Part shown: positions 1 to 8,805 of the stretch, in pieces
Layout: each line of letters begins with the position of its first letter
Numbering within the stretch: the stretch's first letter is position 1
Origin: Planctomycetota bacterium
GTDB taxonomy: Bacteria; Planctomycetota; B15-G4; SIAN01
Assembly: GCA_009691715.1 (NCBI GenBank)
Contig: SIAN01000033.1
Location: 1-45,809 of the forward strand
Direction: 5' to 3'
Length of the DNA stretch: 45,809 nt
Program-made: the position numbers and the translations under genes
The notes under the pieces: model-generated
Told to the model about the DNA's origin: nothing
Database searches by the model: none
The model's input: only the letters and a program-made list of their open reading frames with translations

Positions 1-1364
1 CTGGGCCAGGCGTTCGGTCCCTGCTCGCTCAGTCGATCGACGCCGCCGCTGCGCGTCAGGTCATCGAAGGCGCTCGCCGCTTCGACCGTCAGCATGTCAC
101 CGAGATCGTCCGCGGCGCCGCTCGGCAATTCGACTGGCGAGATCGTCGCGCCCTGGGCTCGGAGTACGTCGAGGACGGCTCGATCAGCCGAGCTGCCTCC
201 CGCACCGAAGGCGGGAACCTTGAGGTAGCCGAGCTTCAACGTGGAGAGCGGCAGAGCACCATCGAAGTCGAAGCCGAGGCCGACGGTCGCTCGATCGCGT
301 TCGTCACGCCCCTCGATCGCGGCGAAGACCAGCGCGCAGTCGAGCGCGCTGCGGCAGAGCGGCCCGAGCTTGTCCATCGACCAGGAAAGCGCCATCGCGC
401 CGTGGCGGCTCACCCGGCCGAAAGTCGGTCGCAATCCGGTCGCGCCGCACCGCGTCGCCGGCGAGACGATCGAACCGAGCGTCTCGCTGCCGATAGCGAA
501 GGCGACGAGGCCAGCGGTCGTCGCCGCGGAGGAGCCTGCCGACGAGCCGCTCGAACCCTGCGCGGGATTCCAAGGATTGCGGGTCATGCCGCCGAACCAG
601 ACGTCGCCCATCGCCAGTGCGCCGAGGGTCAGTTTTGCAATCAGCACGGCGCCGGCCGCGTCGAGTCGCTCGACGACAGCGGCATCGAAGCCGGGCACGA
701 AGTCGCGGTAAGGCTCGGCCCCGAACGTGGTGCGTACGCCCTTCGTGTAGAGCAGGTCTTTGGCGCCCCACGGGATCCCGTGAAGGGGGCCGCGCGACTT
801 GCCGGCGTCGAGCTCGGCATCGGCGGCGGCGGCCTGCGCCAGCGCGCGCTCCTTCATCAGCGTCACGGTGCACAACAGCGCCTTGTCGTGCGCTTCGAGG
901 CGAGCGAGGTACATCTCGGTCAGCTCGACCGACGTGATCGCACGCGATTGCAGCAACGCAGAGAGCTGCCAGACCGGCGCGAAGGCGAGCTCTTCGATGC
1001 TGGTCGGCGGTTCGAGCGCGGCGGCCGCAGGCAGCTCCAGGCGGTTGGAGCTCGCGTTCGGCCGGCGGCGTCCTGGCGGAACTGGATCGAAGTGCAGGCA
1101 AGGCGCGACCTGGTTGTCGAGCGGAGTGGCGCGCAGGCGGGCGAAGGAACTGCGCCGCTCGTTCACTGACCGTTCGAGCTGGCCGCGTTGCGCGTCGGTG
1201 AACTCCAGGCCCGCCAACTTTTCGGCCTGTTCGATCATCGAGCGAGTGATCAACGGCGCGTCCTCCGCGACGGCGGCGAGGGCGTCAGGAAAGAGCGTCG
1301 CCCCGAGGCCGAAGCTCCCGCACCAAGCCAGAAAATCGCGCCGCGGCGAATCGGTCGAATGCAT
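1..1364 (-). CDS. Amidase-signature family hydrolase, Tat-exported, partial
   Basis: Open minus-strand frame of 454 codons from an ATG at 1364 with no stop before the left edge, so the C-terminus lies outside. The start reads MHSTDSPRRDFLAWCGSFG, a twin-arginine signal, so the enzyme is probably exported folded. The amidase-signature triad is visible: Lys in WGAKDLL, the cis-Ser in GSSGSSAGSSAAT and the nucleophile Ser in GSETLGSIVSPA. Family members hydrolyse amide bonds. The export signal and a long N-terminal extension before the core argue against GatA and for a catabolic amidase. The substrate cannot be read from sequence. It is divergent from the porin gene across 204 bp. Confidence 0.88.
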   Translation of the reverse strand, partial: MHSTDSPRRDFLAWCGSFGLGATLFPDALAAVAEDAPLITRSMIEQAEKLAGLEFTDAQRGQLERSVNERRSSFARLRATPLDNQVAPCLHFDPVPPGRRRPNASSNRLELPAAAALEPPTSIEELAFAPVWQLSALLQSRAITSVELTEMYLARLEAHDKALLCTVTLMKERALAQAAAADAELDAGKSRGPLHGIPWGAKDLLYTKGVRTTFGAEPYRDFVPGFDAAVVERLDAAGAVLIAKLTLGALAMGDVWFGGMTRNPWNPAQGSSGSSAGSSAATTAGLVAFAIGSETLGSIVSPATRCGATGLRPTFGRVSRHGAMALSWSMDKLGPLCRSALDCALVFAAIEGRDERDRATVGLGFDFDGALPLSTLKLGYLKVPAFGAGGSSADRAVLDVLRAQGATISPVELPSGAADDLGDMLTVEAASAFDDLTRSGGVDRLSEQGPNAWP

Positions 1365-1457
1365 CGGTAGCCCTCGGTCGGAAGGGGCGAAAGCCTAAGC
1401 GGCGCGAGGCGGTGACGGCGGGCGGCTCCCGGAGCAAGTCGCTCGTAATCGACTCTC

Positions 1458-1486
1458 TTGATCTTGAGACTCTATCTCAATATTCT
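1458..1486 (+). promoter_or_regulatory. Promoter with a Fur-like palindrome in its spacer
   Basis: TTGATC (1458-1463) and TATTCT (1481-1486) are separated by exactly 17 bp, each matching 4 of 6 sigma-70 consensus positions. The 17-bp spacer is itself an interrupted palindrome, TTGAGA-CTCTA-TCTCAA (1464-1480). The arms match the outer arms of the Fur-box form TTGAGAATNATTCTCAA; the centre does not. An operator filling the spacer would block polymerase when occupied. The next gene downstream is the porin at 1569. Iron control is inference. Confidence 0.5.
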
Positions 1487-1568
1487 CCGTTAGATTGTGC
1501 ATTGCGGTAGCCGAACGACATCCCGTCGTCGTGTCTCTCGCCGACTCTGAAAGGGTCGTTAACCGCTC

Positions 1569-2939
1569 ATGCGCCTGTCCACCCTCTCGATCGCCGCCCT
1601 GCTCACAGCGACTTCGTTCACCGCCCACGCCGCGGGTCAGTCGGCACCGGCCGAATCCGATCTGCTCCGCCGCGTCGAGCAGATCGAACGCGAGAACCAC
1701 GAGCTGCGCGCTCGCGTCGACCAGCTCTCTGGCACCGCCAACGCCACCGCCAACGACGACCTCGATCGAGAGCTCGCGATGCTCGAGGAGGATGGCCTGT
1801 CGCAGGCGTTCGGCAACCTCTACACCAAGCCGTTCCTCGCCCGCGCCGGGTCGATCGCGTTCGGCGGCTACGTGGACCTCGAGTACCGCGATCCGCAAGA
1901 CGGCGACCGCGACCTGCGCTTCCATCGCCTGATCCCGTTCATCTACGGGCAGCCGAGCGAGCATGTCCGCTTCGCAACTGAGATCGAGATCGAGGACGGC
2001 CATGAGGTCGAAGTCGAGTTCGCGTTCATCGACCTCTGCATCTCCGATCCGTTCAACTTCCGCGCCGGGGTGCTGCTTTCGCCGCTCGGCAAGTTCAACC
2101 TGGTCCACGACTCGCCAGTGAACGAGCTCACCGACCGGCCGCTGGTCGACTCGTTCGTGATCCCGACGACGCTGCGCGAGGCGGGCTTCGGAGCATTCGG
2201 GACCCTCGCCTCCGCCGACTCGAAGACGGGTCAGCTCACCTACGAGGCCTACCTCACCACCGGCTTCAAGGGACTGCTCGATGACGGCACCGCCGGGTTC
2301 GACCGCACGACCGGGTTGAAGGGCGGCCGACCGCACGAGGAGCTCGGCAGCGAACGCGCCTTCGAGGACATCAACAACGGCTTTGCGGGCGTCGCGCGGG
2401 TCGAGTGGAGCCCGACGCTCGGCGGAGTCATCGGACTGTCCGGTCATCGCGGCGCCTACGACGAGGGCGGCGAGAACGAGCTGATGATCGTCGCGGTCGA
2501 TGGTGCGCTTGATGGTCGAGTACTTACGAAGTGGGTGGGCGCGAGCGGCTCATGCGCGGCGTTCCTCGACGGCTTCGAGCTGGTCGGAGAGGCGGCGCAC
2601 TCGGATCTAGAGACCGACGCGCTCGCCGATGCCGCCGGGATTCCGGACCGTGTCGCCGGCTGGTACGGACAGGTGAACTACCGGCTCTATCCCGACTTTC
2701 TCGCCGGTTTAGGTCGGGCGAGCTGGCTCGACCAAGGTGCCCACTTCACGCTGGTCGTCCGGTGGGACGAGGTCGACCTCGACGGCGCCGAGCGCGAACG
2801 CTGGACCTTCGGCGTCAACTTCCGACCCAACCAGTCGCAGACGGTCCTGAAGTTCGACTACCAACTCAACTCCGAGAGCGGGACGACCGGGGACTCCAAC
2901 AACGATGCGTTCGTGGCATCGATCGCGACCTACTTCTGA
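1569..2939 (+). CDS. Outer-membrane porin (O/P-like beta-barrel)
   Basis: 456 aa. A signal peptide (about residues 1-22, ending near THAAG) is followed by a short coiled coil with heptad pattern (about 28-55, ESDLLRRVEQIERENHELRA), then a long region of alternating aromatic and polar strands such as GSIAFGGYVDLEYRD. The last residue is Phe (ATYF), the usual C-terminal signal for outer-membrane barrel assembly. This resembles the phosphate-selective porin O/P superfamily, though the solute cannot be inferred. The TGA stop overlaps the ATG of the next gene by 1 nt, so it should be co-translated with the flavin protein. It is the first gene behind the 1458-1486 promoter. Confidence 0.8.
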   Translation: MRLSTLSIAALLTATSFTAHAAGQSAPAESDLLRRVEQIERENHELRARVDQLSGTANATANDDLDRELAMLEEDGLSQAFGNLYTKPFLARAGSIAFGGYVDLEYRDPQDGDRDLRFHRLIPFIYGQPSEHVRFATEIEIEDGHEVEVEFAFIDLCISDPFNFRAGVLLSPLGKFNLVHDSPVNELTDRPLVDSFVIPTTLREAGFGAFGTLASADSKTGQLTYEAYLTTGFKGLLDDGTAGFDRTTGLKGGRPHEELGSERAFEDINNGFAGVARVEWSPTLGGVIGLSGHRGAYDEGGENELMIVAVDGALDGRVLTKWVGASGSCAAFLDGFELVGEAAHSDLETDALADAAGIPDRVAGWYGQVNYRLYPDFLAGLGRASWLDQGAHFTLVVRWDEVDLDGAERERWTFGVNFRPNQSQTVLKFDYQLNSESGTTGDSNNDAFVASIATYF

Positions 2940-4573
2940 TGGCGGCGCTGCCCCTGCTGACTTCGATCGTGATCGCGGCGGTGTTGAGCGACGCCGCCGT
3001 CCGCGCCGGCGCCGCCCGCGACGACGGCACCGAGGTGCTGCTGACCAAGGTGCAGGCGCTGCGCGCGGTCTTCCCGGACTGCGACCACGCGCTCGAGCTG
3101 CGCCATTTGCTCGCCGAGGACGAACAGCGCCGGCTCGCTGCCACGCTGCAACGTGACCTCGGAGAGAAGGGCTTCCTCGTTTACCTCGGCCTGAACGGCG
3201 AGCGCCTCGATGGCTTCGCGGTGATCACCAACGAGATCGGCAAAACCGAGCCGATCACGATGATCGTCGCCGCCGAGCCCGACGGCCGCGTCCGCCGTTG
3301 CGCGGTGATGGTCTATCGCGAGTCGCACGGCGGCGAAGTCCGATCGCGGCGCTTCCTCGCGCAGCTCGAGGGGAAGACCGTGGCCGACCCGCTGCAAGTC
3401 CACCGCGACGTGCTCCACGTCAGCGGCGCCACGCTCTCCTCGATCGCGCTGTGCAACGGCACGCGCAAGGTGCTGGCGCTGCTCGAACAGGACTTCCTGC
3501 GCCTCCCGCAAGACGAGCTCATCGCGAAGGCCCGGCGCGAGGGCGCGAAGTCGTTCGACCTGCGCGCTGCCGGCGCTTCGGCGGCCGCTGTGGCGACTCG
3601 CTTCGACGCGCGCCGCCTCGTCATGGGCAGCGAGCTGTCGATCGTCGCGTTGGTGGACGACCCGACGATCGCCGCCGGCGCGCACGCCGTGCTGCAGGAG
3701 GCGCTCACCGCCGCCGAGGCGCTCGACGCCGTCCTCTCCGATTGGCGCGACGACTCCGAGCTCGCCGAGGTGAACCGGTCAGCGTTCGCCGGGCCGATGG
3801 CCGTGAGCGCGGCGATGGCCGGATTCCTCGACGAGTCGGAGACGCTCTGGCGCGCCAGCGGGGGCACGTTCGATCCGGCGATCGGCGAGCTGGTGCGCGC
3901 CTGGGGCTTCCGCGGTGGATCGCCGACGCGACCCTCGGCGGAACGGTTGGCGGAACTGGTTGCCGGCGGCGGCTTCGCGGGCGTCGCCTTCGATCGAGCA
4001 GCGTGCACGGTCGCCTTCACCCGTCCGTTCGTGCGCCTCGATCCGGGCGCGATCGGGAAGGGCCTGGCCGTCGACGCGGCGATCGAGGTGCTGCACGCCC
4101 GCGGGTTGCGTAACGCGATGGTCGACTTCGGCAGCTCGCAGCGCGCGATCGGTGGCGGCGAGGACGGCGCCGGCTGGCCGGTCGCGATCCGCGATCCTGT
4201 CGACGCAACACGCGCGCTCGAGGTTGTGTTGCTGCGCGATCAATCGCTGTCGACCTCCGGCGGCTACGAGCAGTTCGTCGAGATCGATGGCGATCGCTTC
4301 CCCCACCTGATCGACCCGCGCGACGGTCAGCCGGTGCGCGACTGCGTTTCGGTCAGCGTGCTCGCGCCGACCGCCGCTCGCGCCGACGCACTTTCGACCG
4401 CAGTCTTCGTCGCCGGCGCCGACGCAAGCGCCGCGTTCCTCGCAGCCTTGCCGCCGGCGATGGCCGGCACCGGAGCGCTGCTCGTGCCCGTCCACGGCGT
4501 CACGCAGCGCCTCGCTGCCTGGCCCGGCGCCGCCGACTCTGCTCAGGATTCCGCCGCGTGCGTTACACGCTGA
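2939..4573 (+). CDS. FMN_bind-ApbE fusion: flavin carrier joined to its FMN transferase
   Basis: 544 aa starting at the ATG that overlaps the porin stop; a longer upstream frame exists but lies inside the porin gene. Residues 1-26 look like a signal peptide. Residues about 95-190 match FMN_bind domains of the NosR type: MVYRESHGGEV, then DVLHVSGATLSS, where Thr165 is the expected site of covalent FMN attachment. Residues about 205-535 are ApbE (FAD:protein FMN transferase): SDWRDDSELAEVNR, SGGTFDPAIGELV, DPGAIGKGLAVDAA, SLSTSGGYEQF, HLIDPRDGQPV and the Mg-site region ADALSTA. One polypeptide thus carries both the enzyme and its target. Periplasmic location and a role in electron transfer are inferred from the families. 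Confidence 0.88.
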   Translation: MAALPLLTSIVIAAVLSDAAVRAGAARDDGTEVLLTKVQALRAVFPDCDHALELRHLLAEDEQRRLAATLQRDLGEKGFLVYLGLNGERLDGFAVITNEIGKTEPITMIVAAEPDGRVRRCAVMVYRESHGGEVRSRRFLAQLEGKTVADPLQVHRDVLHVSGATLSSIALCNGTRKVLALLEQDFLRLPQDELIAKARREGAKSFDLRAAGASAAAVATRFDARRLVMGSELSIVALVDDPTIAAGAHAVLQEALTAAEALDAVLSDWRDDSELAEVNRSAFAGPMAVSAAMAGFLDESETLWRASGGTFDPAIGELVRAWGFRGGSPTRPSAERLAELVAGGGFAGVAFDRAACTVAFTRPFVRLDPGAIGKGLAVDAAIEVLHARGLRNAMVDFGSSQRAIGGGEDGAGWPVAIRDPVDATRALEVVLLRDQSLSTSGGYEQFVEIDGDRFPHLIDPRDGQPVRDCVSVSVLAPTAARADALSTAVFVAGADASAAFLAALPPAMAGTGALLVPVHGVTQRLAAWPGAADSAQDSAACVTR

Positions 4574-5154
4574 CTCCGAAGATGCACCTGTCGCGCCTGC
4601 CATTGCCGACCCGGGTCGTGCTGACCTGCTTCGTCGTCATGATCGAGAGCGCGCTGCTGGTGGCCTCGCAGAAATACAGCGACCGCGCCGAGTTCACGCC
4701 ATCCGGCGCGGAGAGCTACTTCCACGGCGACGGCGCGGCCGAAGCTGGCTCACCACCGCTGCTTCCCGGCGAGGACCAGATCGACGACAGCGCACCGGCA
4801 CAGCCCCGTCCCGCCAAGTCGACGCGCGTCCTCGTCGACATTGTCCACCCGCATCTCTTCACCGTGCCCATCGTGCAGTTCATCCTGCTCCATCTGCTGA
4901 TCCTCACGCGACTCTCTGACCGCGCCAAGATCGCGTTGACGCTGCACGGCTTCGGCTCGTGCGCCGCGACCTTCGGATTGCCGTTCGTGGTCGCCGGCAG
5001 TGGTCACGGGGCGTGGCTCTTCATCGCCGCGGGCGCAAACCTGCTGGGCTCGTTCGTCGGCGTCGGCGCGATCCTGCTGGTCGAGCTGTGGCGGCGGGTA
5101 CCAGCAGCCGGAAGCTCATTCAGTGAGGTCGAACCAGATCGGCCGATGGTCTGA
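4558..5154 (+). CDS. Four-helix membrane protein of the flavin operon
   Basis: 198 aa from a GTG that overlaps the preceding gene by 16 nt; an ATG at 4582 (residue 9) is a plausible alternative. Hydrophobic helices lie at about 18-37, 96-118, 125-146 and 151-177, with a Pro/Asp/Glu-rich loop at 40-90 between the first two. Histidines 97, 99, 112, 130 and 150 lie in or next to helices 2 to 4, where they could ligate b-type haem. I do not recognise the family. Position suggests a quinone- or haem-linked electron donor for the FMN protein, but that is inference. It meets the EEP gene tail to tail with a 39-nt overlap. Confidence 0.7.
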   Translation: MRYTLTPKMHLSRLPLPTRVVLTCFVVMIESALLVASQKYSDRAEFTPSGAESYFHGDGAAEAGSPPLLPGEDQIDDSAPAQPRPAKSTRVLVDIVHPHLFTVPIVQFILLHLLILTRLSDRAKIALTLHGFGSCAATFGLPFVVAGSGHGAWLFIAAGANLLGSFVGVGAILLVELWRRVPAAGSSFSEVEPDRPMV

Positions 5155-5829
5155 GGCGGCGCGCGCCGCGGCGCTTTCGACGCGCACGCAGCCATCGATC
5201 GAGACCTTTCCGCGGACGAAAACGCGATCGAGCGCGCGCAACGGCCGGAACGCGGGAAACGTCGCCGGAGGCCGCGCGACGGTGCGAAATCCCGCCGGCA
5301 GCAGCACGGCCGGCCCGAGCTGCCGCCAGACGTCGTTCAGGTCGCCGGCGATCACGACATCCTCACTGCTGCCGTGATGCTCGTCGACGAGCCGCAGCAC
5401 GCGACGCAGTTGTTGGCGCCGCTCCGCCTCTGCCAGCCCCAGATGGCAATTGAAGATCCAGAGCGGTCGCGCGTGCCCGTGGACCGGAATGCGGACGTGC
5501 AACGCTGAACGACGCTTGTGCAGCGGCAGGGTCAGGCTGAGGTTGTGCGCTGCGTGGAACGGAACGCGTGAAAGCGTCGCGTTGCCGTAGCGGCCGACTT
5601 TCAAGTGGTGATTCGGGAACCAAGCGCGCCACGCCATGCCGAGAGCGTCCGCGAAAATGTCGACCTGCCGGTCAAAGCCGGAGCGTCGCGCGCCATCGTC
5701 AACCTCCTGCAACAAACAAACGTCGGCATCGATCGCGCGCAGGACCTCGACGATGCGCTCCGGCCGGTAGCGCCGGTCGACGCCGCCGATGCCTTTGTGG
5801 ACGTTCCAGCTCGCGACGCGCAGACGCAT
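5116..5829 (-). CDS. Endonuclease/exonuclease/phosphatase family protein
   Basis: 237 aa, the usual size of a single EEP domain. The metal and catalytic motifs are present in order: ASWNVHKGIGG, LLQEVD (metal-binding Glu), GRYGNATLS, FNCHLGL, AGDLND, ALDRVFV and ASDHRPI (catalytic Asp-His). The family cleaves phosphodiester or phosphomonoester bonds in nucleic acids, lipids or inositol phosphates; nothing here decides which. There is no signal peptide, so it is probably cytoplasmic. It is the last gene of a minus-strand run, 51 nt after the regulator stop, and its 3' end overlaps the membrane-protein gene on the opposite strand. Confidence 0.87.
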   Translation of the reverse strand: MRLRVASWNVHKGIGGVDRRYRPERIVEVLRAIDADVCLLQEVDDGARRSGFDRQVDIFADALGMAWRAWFPNHHLKVGRYGNATLSRVPFHAAHNLSLTLPLHKRRSALHVRIPVHGHARPLWIFNCHLGLAEAERRQQLRRVLRLVDEHHGSSEDVVIAGDLNDVWRQLGPAVLLPAGFRTVARPPATFPAFRPLRALDRVFVRGKVSIDGCVRVESAAARAASDHRPIWFDLTE

Positions 5830-5855
5830 GCGACGCGAGCGTAATCGATGCCGCG

Positions 5856-5895
5856 GACGATCAGGCCGGCACGCCGACGATCAGGCCGGCACGCG
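5856..5895. repeat. 20-bp tandem duplication at a gene end
   Basis: Two adjacent 20-bp units, GACGATCAGGCCGGCACGCC and a second copy ending in G instead of C, match at 19 of 20 positions. The second copy contains the stop codon of the regulator gene (5881-5883). This looks like a small slippage duplication at the 3' end of that gene. Confidence 0.8.
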
Positions 5896-6288
5896 GCCGA
5901 CGCCGCTGCCTGGGAGAGCGACGGGCGGAGCGGCGCGACGGCTCGCCTTCGCCACCGCAGACGTGCGCACGATCGAGTCGAGCACCTCGACGTAGTCGAG
6001 GAAACGCTTGCGCCCGCCGCGAGTGAAGGCAATCCAAGTCGTCGGCCGCACGCCCTCCTTCTCCTCGCGCTCGAGCGCGATGATCGCGGCCTCTTCGAGC
6101 GCCTTCAGATGGCGGCTGAGGTTGCCATCCGTGAGATCGCAGAGGTCGCGCAGCTCAGAGAAGGCGATCTTGACGTGGTGGGAGATCAGGCAGGACAGGA
6201 TCCCGAGCCGCGCCCGCTCGTGCAGCACGCGGTCGAGCTCGGGGTAGGCGAATCGCCCCTTCTGGTCGTCGTCCTTGGGACTGGTCAT
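5881..6288 (-). CDS. Winged-helix transcriptional regulator (ArsR/MarR-like)
   Basis: 135 aa. About residues 17-95 form a winged-helix domain: LDRVLHERARLGILSCLI, then FSELRDLCDLTDGNLSRHLK as helix-turn-helix, with a basic wing ending ARG-type turns (WIAFTRGGRKRFLDYVE). This is the arrangement of short regulators that often partner a membrane protein. The C-terminus (about 110-135) is Ala/Pro-rich and may have been altered by the 20-bp duplication at its end. It overlaps the upstream membrane-protein gene by 4 nt (ATGA), so the two are translationally coupled. Its ligand is unknown. Confidence 0.8.
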   Translation of the reverse strand: MTSPKDDDQKGRFAYPELDRVLHERARLGILSCLISHHVKIAFSELRDLCDLTDGNLSRHLKALEEAAIIALEREEKEGVRPTTWIAFTRGGRKRFLDYVEVLDSIVRTSAVAKASRRAAPPVALPGSGVGRVPA

Positions 6289-6920
6289 TCATCGCCCTCC
6301 GAGCGGACCGCAGTTCCGACCGTGGGTTCTCCCTCCGCCGCTCGCGACAAGACCGCCGCCAGCACGAACTGCCCGACACAGAAGGCGCCCGCCATCACAT
6401 CGGCGCGCAGCGCGTTCGCGGCCGGCAGGAGGCAGAGCGTCGCGCCACCGGCCAGCACATAGGCCAGTCCGATCCAGGCGCAACCGCGCGGGACATGGCG
6501 GCGCGAGACCATCACGCCGCTCCCGTAAAAGATCATCCAGGTGCCGGGCAAAAGCTCGGGTTGGCCGCGCATCAGCAGCGCCGCCGTGATCACTCCGCCG
6601 CCGACGATCGCGGGCATCAAGTCGAGCAGCGCGGCAAACGCGAGGCTGCGCTCCCACTGACGCGGTGAGGCACCGTAGGTGCGCGCGATCCCGATCACGT
6701 TGATGGCGAAGCTCGCGGCGGCGGTCGCGACCCAGAGCGAGACGAACCCGGCCGAACCTGGCGTTGCCCATCGCTGGATCACGCCGGCCATGAGCGCGAG
6801 CCCACCCGACCAGGCGACGGGCGCCGCGCGGTAGCCGTCGAAACCGCCAGCGCGCACCAGCATCCGGCGGATCTCGAACAGATCTCCGCGGGCGACGTGC
6901 GAGCGTCCGAGTTCGTTCAT
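6285..6920 (-). CDS. Multi-pass membrane protein paired with the regulator
   Basis: 211 aa with about six hydrophobic segments (for example APVAWSGGLALMAGVI, LWVATAAASFAINVIGIA, LDLMPAIVGGGVITAALLM, CAWIGLAYVLAGGATLCL, VMAGAFCVGQFVLAAVL). The N-terminal 25 residues are polar and probably cytoplasmic. Both ends overlap neighbouring genes by 4 nt: uppS upstream and the winged-helix regulator downstream. I do not recognise the family. The regulator may control the level or activity of this protein, by analogy with other regulator/membrane-protein pairs. Confidence 0.72.
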   Translation of the reverse strand: MNELGRSHVARGDLFEIRRMLVRAGGFDGYRAAPVAWSGGLALMAGVIQRWATPGSAGFVSLWVATAAASFAINVIGIARTYGASPRQWERSLAFAALLDLMPAIVGGGVITAALLMRGQPELLPGTWMIFYGSGVMVSRRHVPRGCAWIGLAYVLAGGATLCLLPAANALRADVMAGAFCVGQFVLAAVLSRAAEGEPTVGTAVRSEGDE

Positions 6921-7768
6921 CGCTTGCTCCGCAACAGTGCGGCGAGCCCGCGGCGGCGCGGTGCAGGCTCAATCGCCGCCACGAGTGGTTCAGGAGTCCG
7001 CAACTCTGCCTCGGCCTGCTCGTCGACCCGACCGAAGCGGCGACGGCGGTGTGAGAACTCGCGACAGGCGGTCGTCAGTCCATCGTCGTCGAAATCGGGC
7101 CACAACACCGGCAGGAAGACGAGTTCGGCGTAGGCGAGCTGCCATGGCAGGTAGTTGGAGATGCGCGCCTCGCCGCCGGTGCGGATCAGCAGATCTACGG
7201 GCGGGACGATCGCCGAAGGCAACAGTCGCTCGAGCGACTCTGGCGTCAGCGGACCGGGCGGCAGCGTGCCGTCGCGCTCGCCGCGGCGCACGCGTTCCGC
7301 CATCTCGGTCAGATCCCACCAGCCGCCGTAGTCGAGCGCGAGGCAGAGCTGCATCTTCGTTCCGCCGGCGGTCTCGCGCTGGACACGGTCGATCTCGCTG
7401 ACTGCGGCGGCAGGCATCCGATCGCGCCGCCCGATCGTCGTCAGCCGGATTCCCTGCTTCAGTAACTTCGGACCGCGGCGCTTCAGGTCGCGCACAAGCA
7501 ACTTCCAAAGCGTCTCAACCTCATGCGCCGGACGCTGCCAGTTCTCGGTTGAGAACGCGTAAAGCGTCAGCGACTCGATCCCGAGGCGCGCGGCCGCTTC
7601 GGTGACCCGGTCGACCGCGATCGCGCCCGCTCGATGGCCGGCGACGCGCGGCAACCCGCGCTGCTGAGCCCAGCGGCCGTTGCCGTCCATGATCATCGCG
7701 ACCGAACGCGGGACGAGCCGACGCGCCTGCGCCTCACGCTCGCGATCGGCCGGAGAGGTGTCGGACAT
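6917..7768 (-). CDS. uppS: Isoprenyl (undecaprenyl) diphosphate synthase
   Basis: 283 aa from the ATG at 7768; a longer frame to 7843 lacks family similarity. cis-Prenyltransferase motifs are all present: AMIMDGNGRWAQQRG with the Mg-binding Asp, GHRAGA, LTLYAFSTENWQRP, and DLLIRTGGEARISNYLPWQ followed by YAELVFLPVLWPDF. The enzyme condenses isopentenyl diphosphate units onto farnesyl diphosphate to make the C55 lipid carrier for cell-wall and glycan precursors, on the cytoplasmic face of the membrane. The C-terminal 40 residues (about 245-283) are Arg-rich and beyond the core. It is coupled by ATGA to the membrane-protein gene. Confidence 0.95.
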   Translation of the reverse strand: MSDTSPADREREAQARRLVPRSVAMIMDGNGRWAQQRGLPRVAGHRAGAIAVDRVTEAAARLGIESLTLYAFSTENWQRPAHEVETLWKLLVRDLKRRGPKLLKQGIRLTTIGRRDRMPAAAVSEIDRVQRETAGGTKMQLCLALDYGGWWDLTEMAERVRRGERDGTLPPGPLTPESLERLLPSAIVPPVDLLIRTGGEARISNYLPWQLAYAELVFLPVLWPDFDDDGLTTACREFSHRRRRFGRVDEQAEAELRTPEPLVAAIEPAPRRRGLAALLRSKR

Positions 7769-7907
7769 GGGCGATCCCGGCTGTTTCCGGCGGCCGCAGC
7801 GTCGCCGGCCTGCCGGCGCGTCCGCTACCGCTTTGCGTTGCAAAGTATCTAGTGCGCGATCGACATCGTCAAGCGGCGACCGGAGAATCTGCTGCGGGCC
7901 ACGTCGG

Positions 7908-8777
7908 TCACGCCAGTCCGCCGCCCGCTTCCCCGCCTTCCTCCTCGGCCTGCCAGTAGCTCTCGGCCGCGTTCGGAAAGCTGGCGCCCTTCACATCCTC
8001 GGCGTAGCGGCGGAACGCGTCCTGCATCGCCTTCCCGAACTCGCCATAGCGGCGCACGAAGCGCGGCCGGAACCGGGTGAACAGCCCCAGCAGGTCGTGG
8101 CTCACCAGGATCTGGCCGTCGCAATCCGGTCCGGCGCCGATGCCGATCGTCGGGATGCGCAGCGACTTGCTCACCTCGCGCGCCAGTTCGGCCGGGATCT
8201 TCTCCAGCACGATGGCGAAGGCGCCCGCGTCCTGCAGACCGCGCGCGTCGCGCAGGATCTGCTCGGCCTCGCCGCGCTCGACGCCGCGCGTCTTGTAGGT
8301 CCCGAACTTGTGGATCGACTGCGGCGTCAAGCCGAGGTGTCCCATGACCGGGATGCCGGCGTCGACGATGCGCCTCACTGTCGGACAGACGCTCTCCCCG
8401 CCTTCGAGCTTCACCGCCTCGACCAGCGCCTCCTTCATGAACGCGCCGGCGTTGCGCAGCGCCTCCTCCTCGCTCAGCTGGTAGGACATGAACGGCAGGT
8501 CGCCGACGACGAGAGCCCGCTTGGCCGCGCGCGCCACCACCGACGCGTGGTAGAGCATCTGCGGCATCGTCATCGAGATGGTCGTGTCGTGTCCGCAGAA
8601 GACCATGGCGGCCGAATCACCGACCAGGATCAAGTCGATCCCCGACTCATCGAGCAGGCGTGCCATCGACCAGTCGTAGGCGGTGAGCGCGGCGATCCGC
8701 TCGCCTTGCTCCTTCATCTCCTGCAGGCGCAGCGTGGTGACCTTGCGGCGTCCGGCGTCCTTCGGTGTGGTGCTCAT
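7908..8777 (-). CDS. panB: 3-methyl-2-oxobutanoate hydroxymethyltransferase
   Basis: 289 aa. PanB transfers a hydroxymethyl group from methylene-tetrahydrofolate to alpha-ketoisovalerate, the first committed step to pantothenate and coenzyme A. Visible motifs: [36 protein letters not shown] (metal-binding Asp), [27 protein letters not shown], the catalytic Glu in AIVLEKIP and [14 protein letters not shown]. The VGDS segment reads [10 protein letters not shown] rather than the common SLGMVVLGYD, a mild divergence. GGGAG-type ribosome site (GGGAG) lies 5 nt before the ATG. The next gene, uppS, begins 139 nt downstream. No panC is visible nearby. Confidence 0.95.
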   Translation of the reverse strand: MSTTPKDAGRRKVTTLRLQEMKEQGERIAALTAYDWSMARLLDESGIDLILVGDSAAMVFCGHDTTISMTMPQMLYHASVVARAAKRALVVGDLPFMSYQLSEEEALRNAGAFMKEALVEAVKLEGGESVCPTVRRIVDAGIPVMGHLGLTPQSIHKFGTYKTRGVERGEAEQILRDARGLQDAGAFAIVLEKIPAELAREVSKSLRIPTIGIGAGPDCDGQILVSHDLLGLFTRFRPRFVRRYGEFGKAMQDAFRRYAEDVKGASFPNAAESYWQAEEEGGEAGGGLA

Positions 8778-8805
8778 CGTGGCTCCCGGAGCGGACGGCC
8801 AGCCA

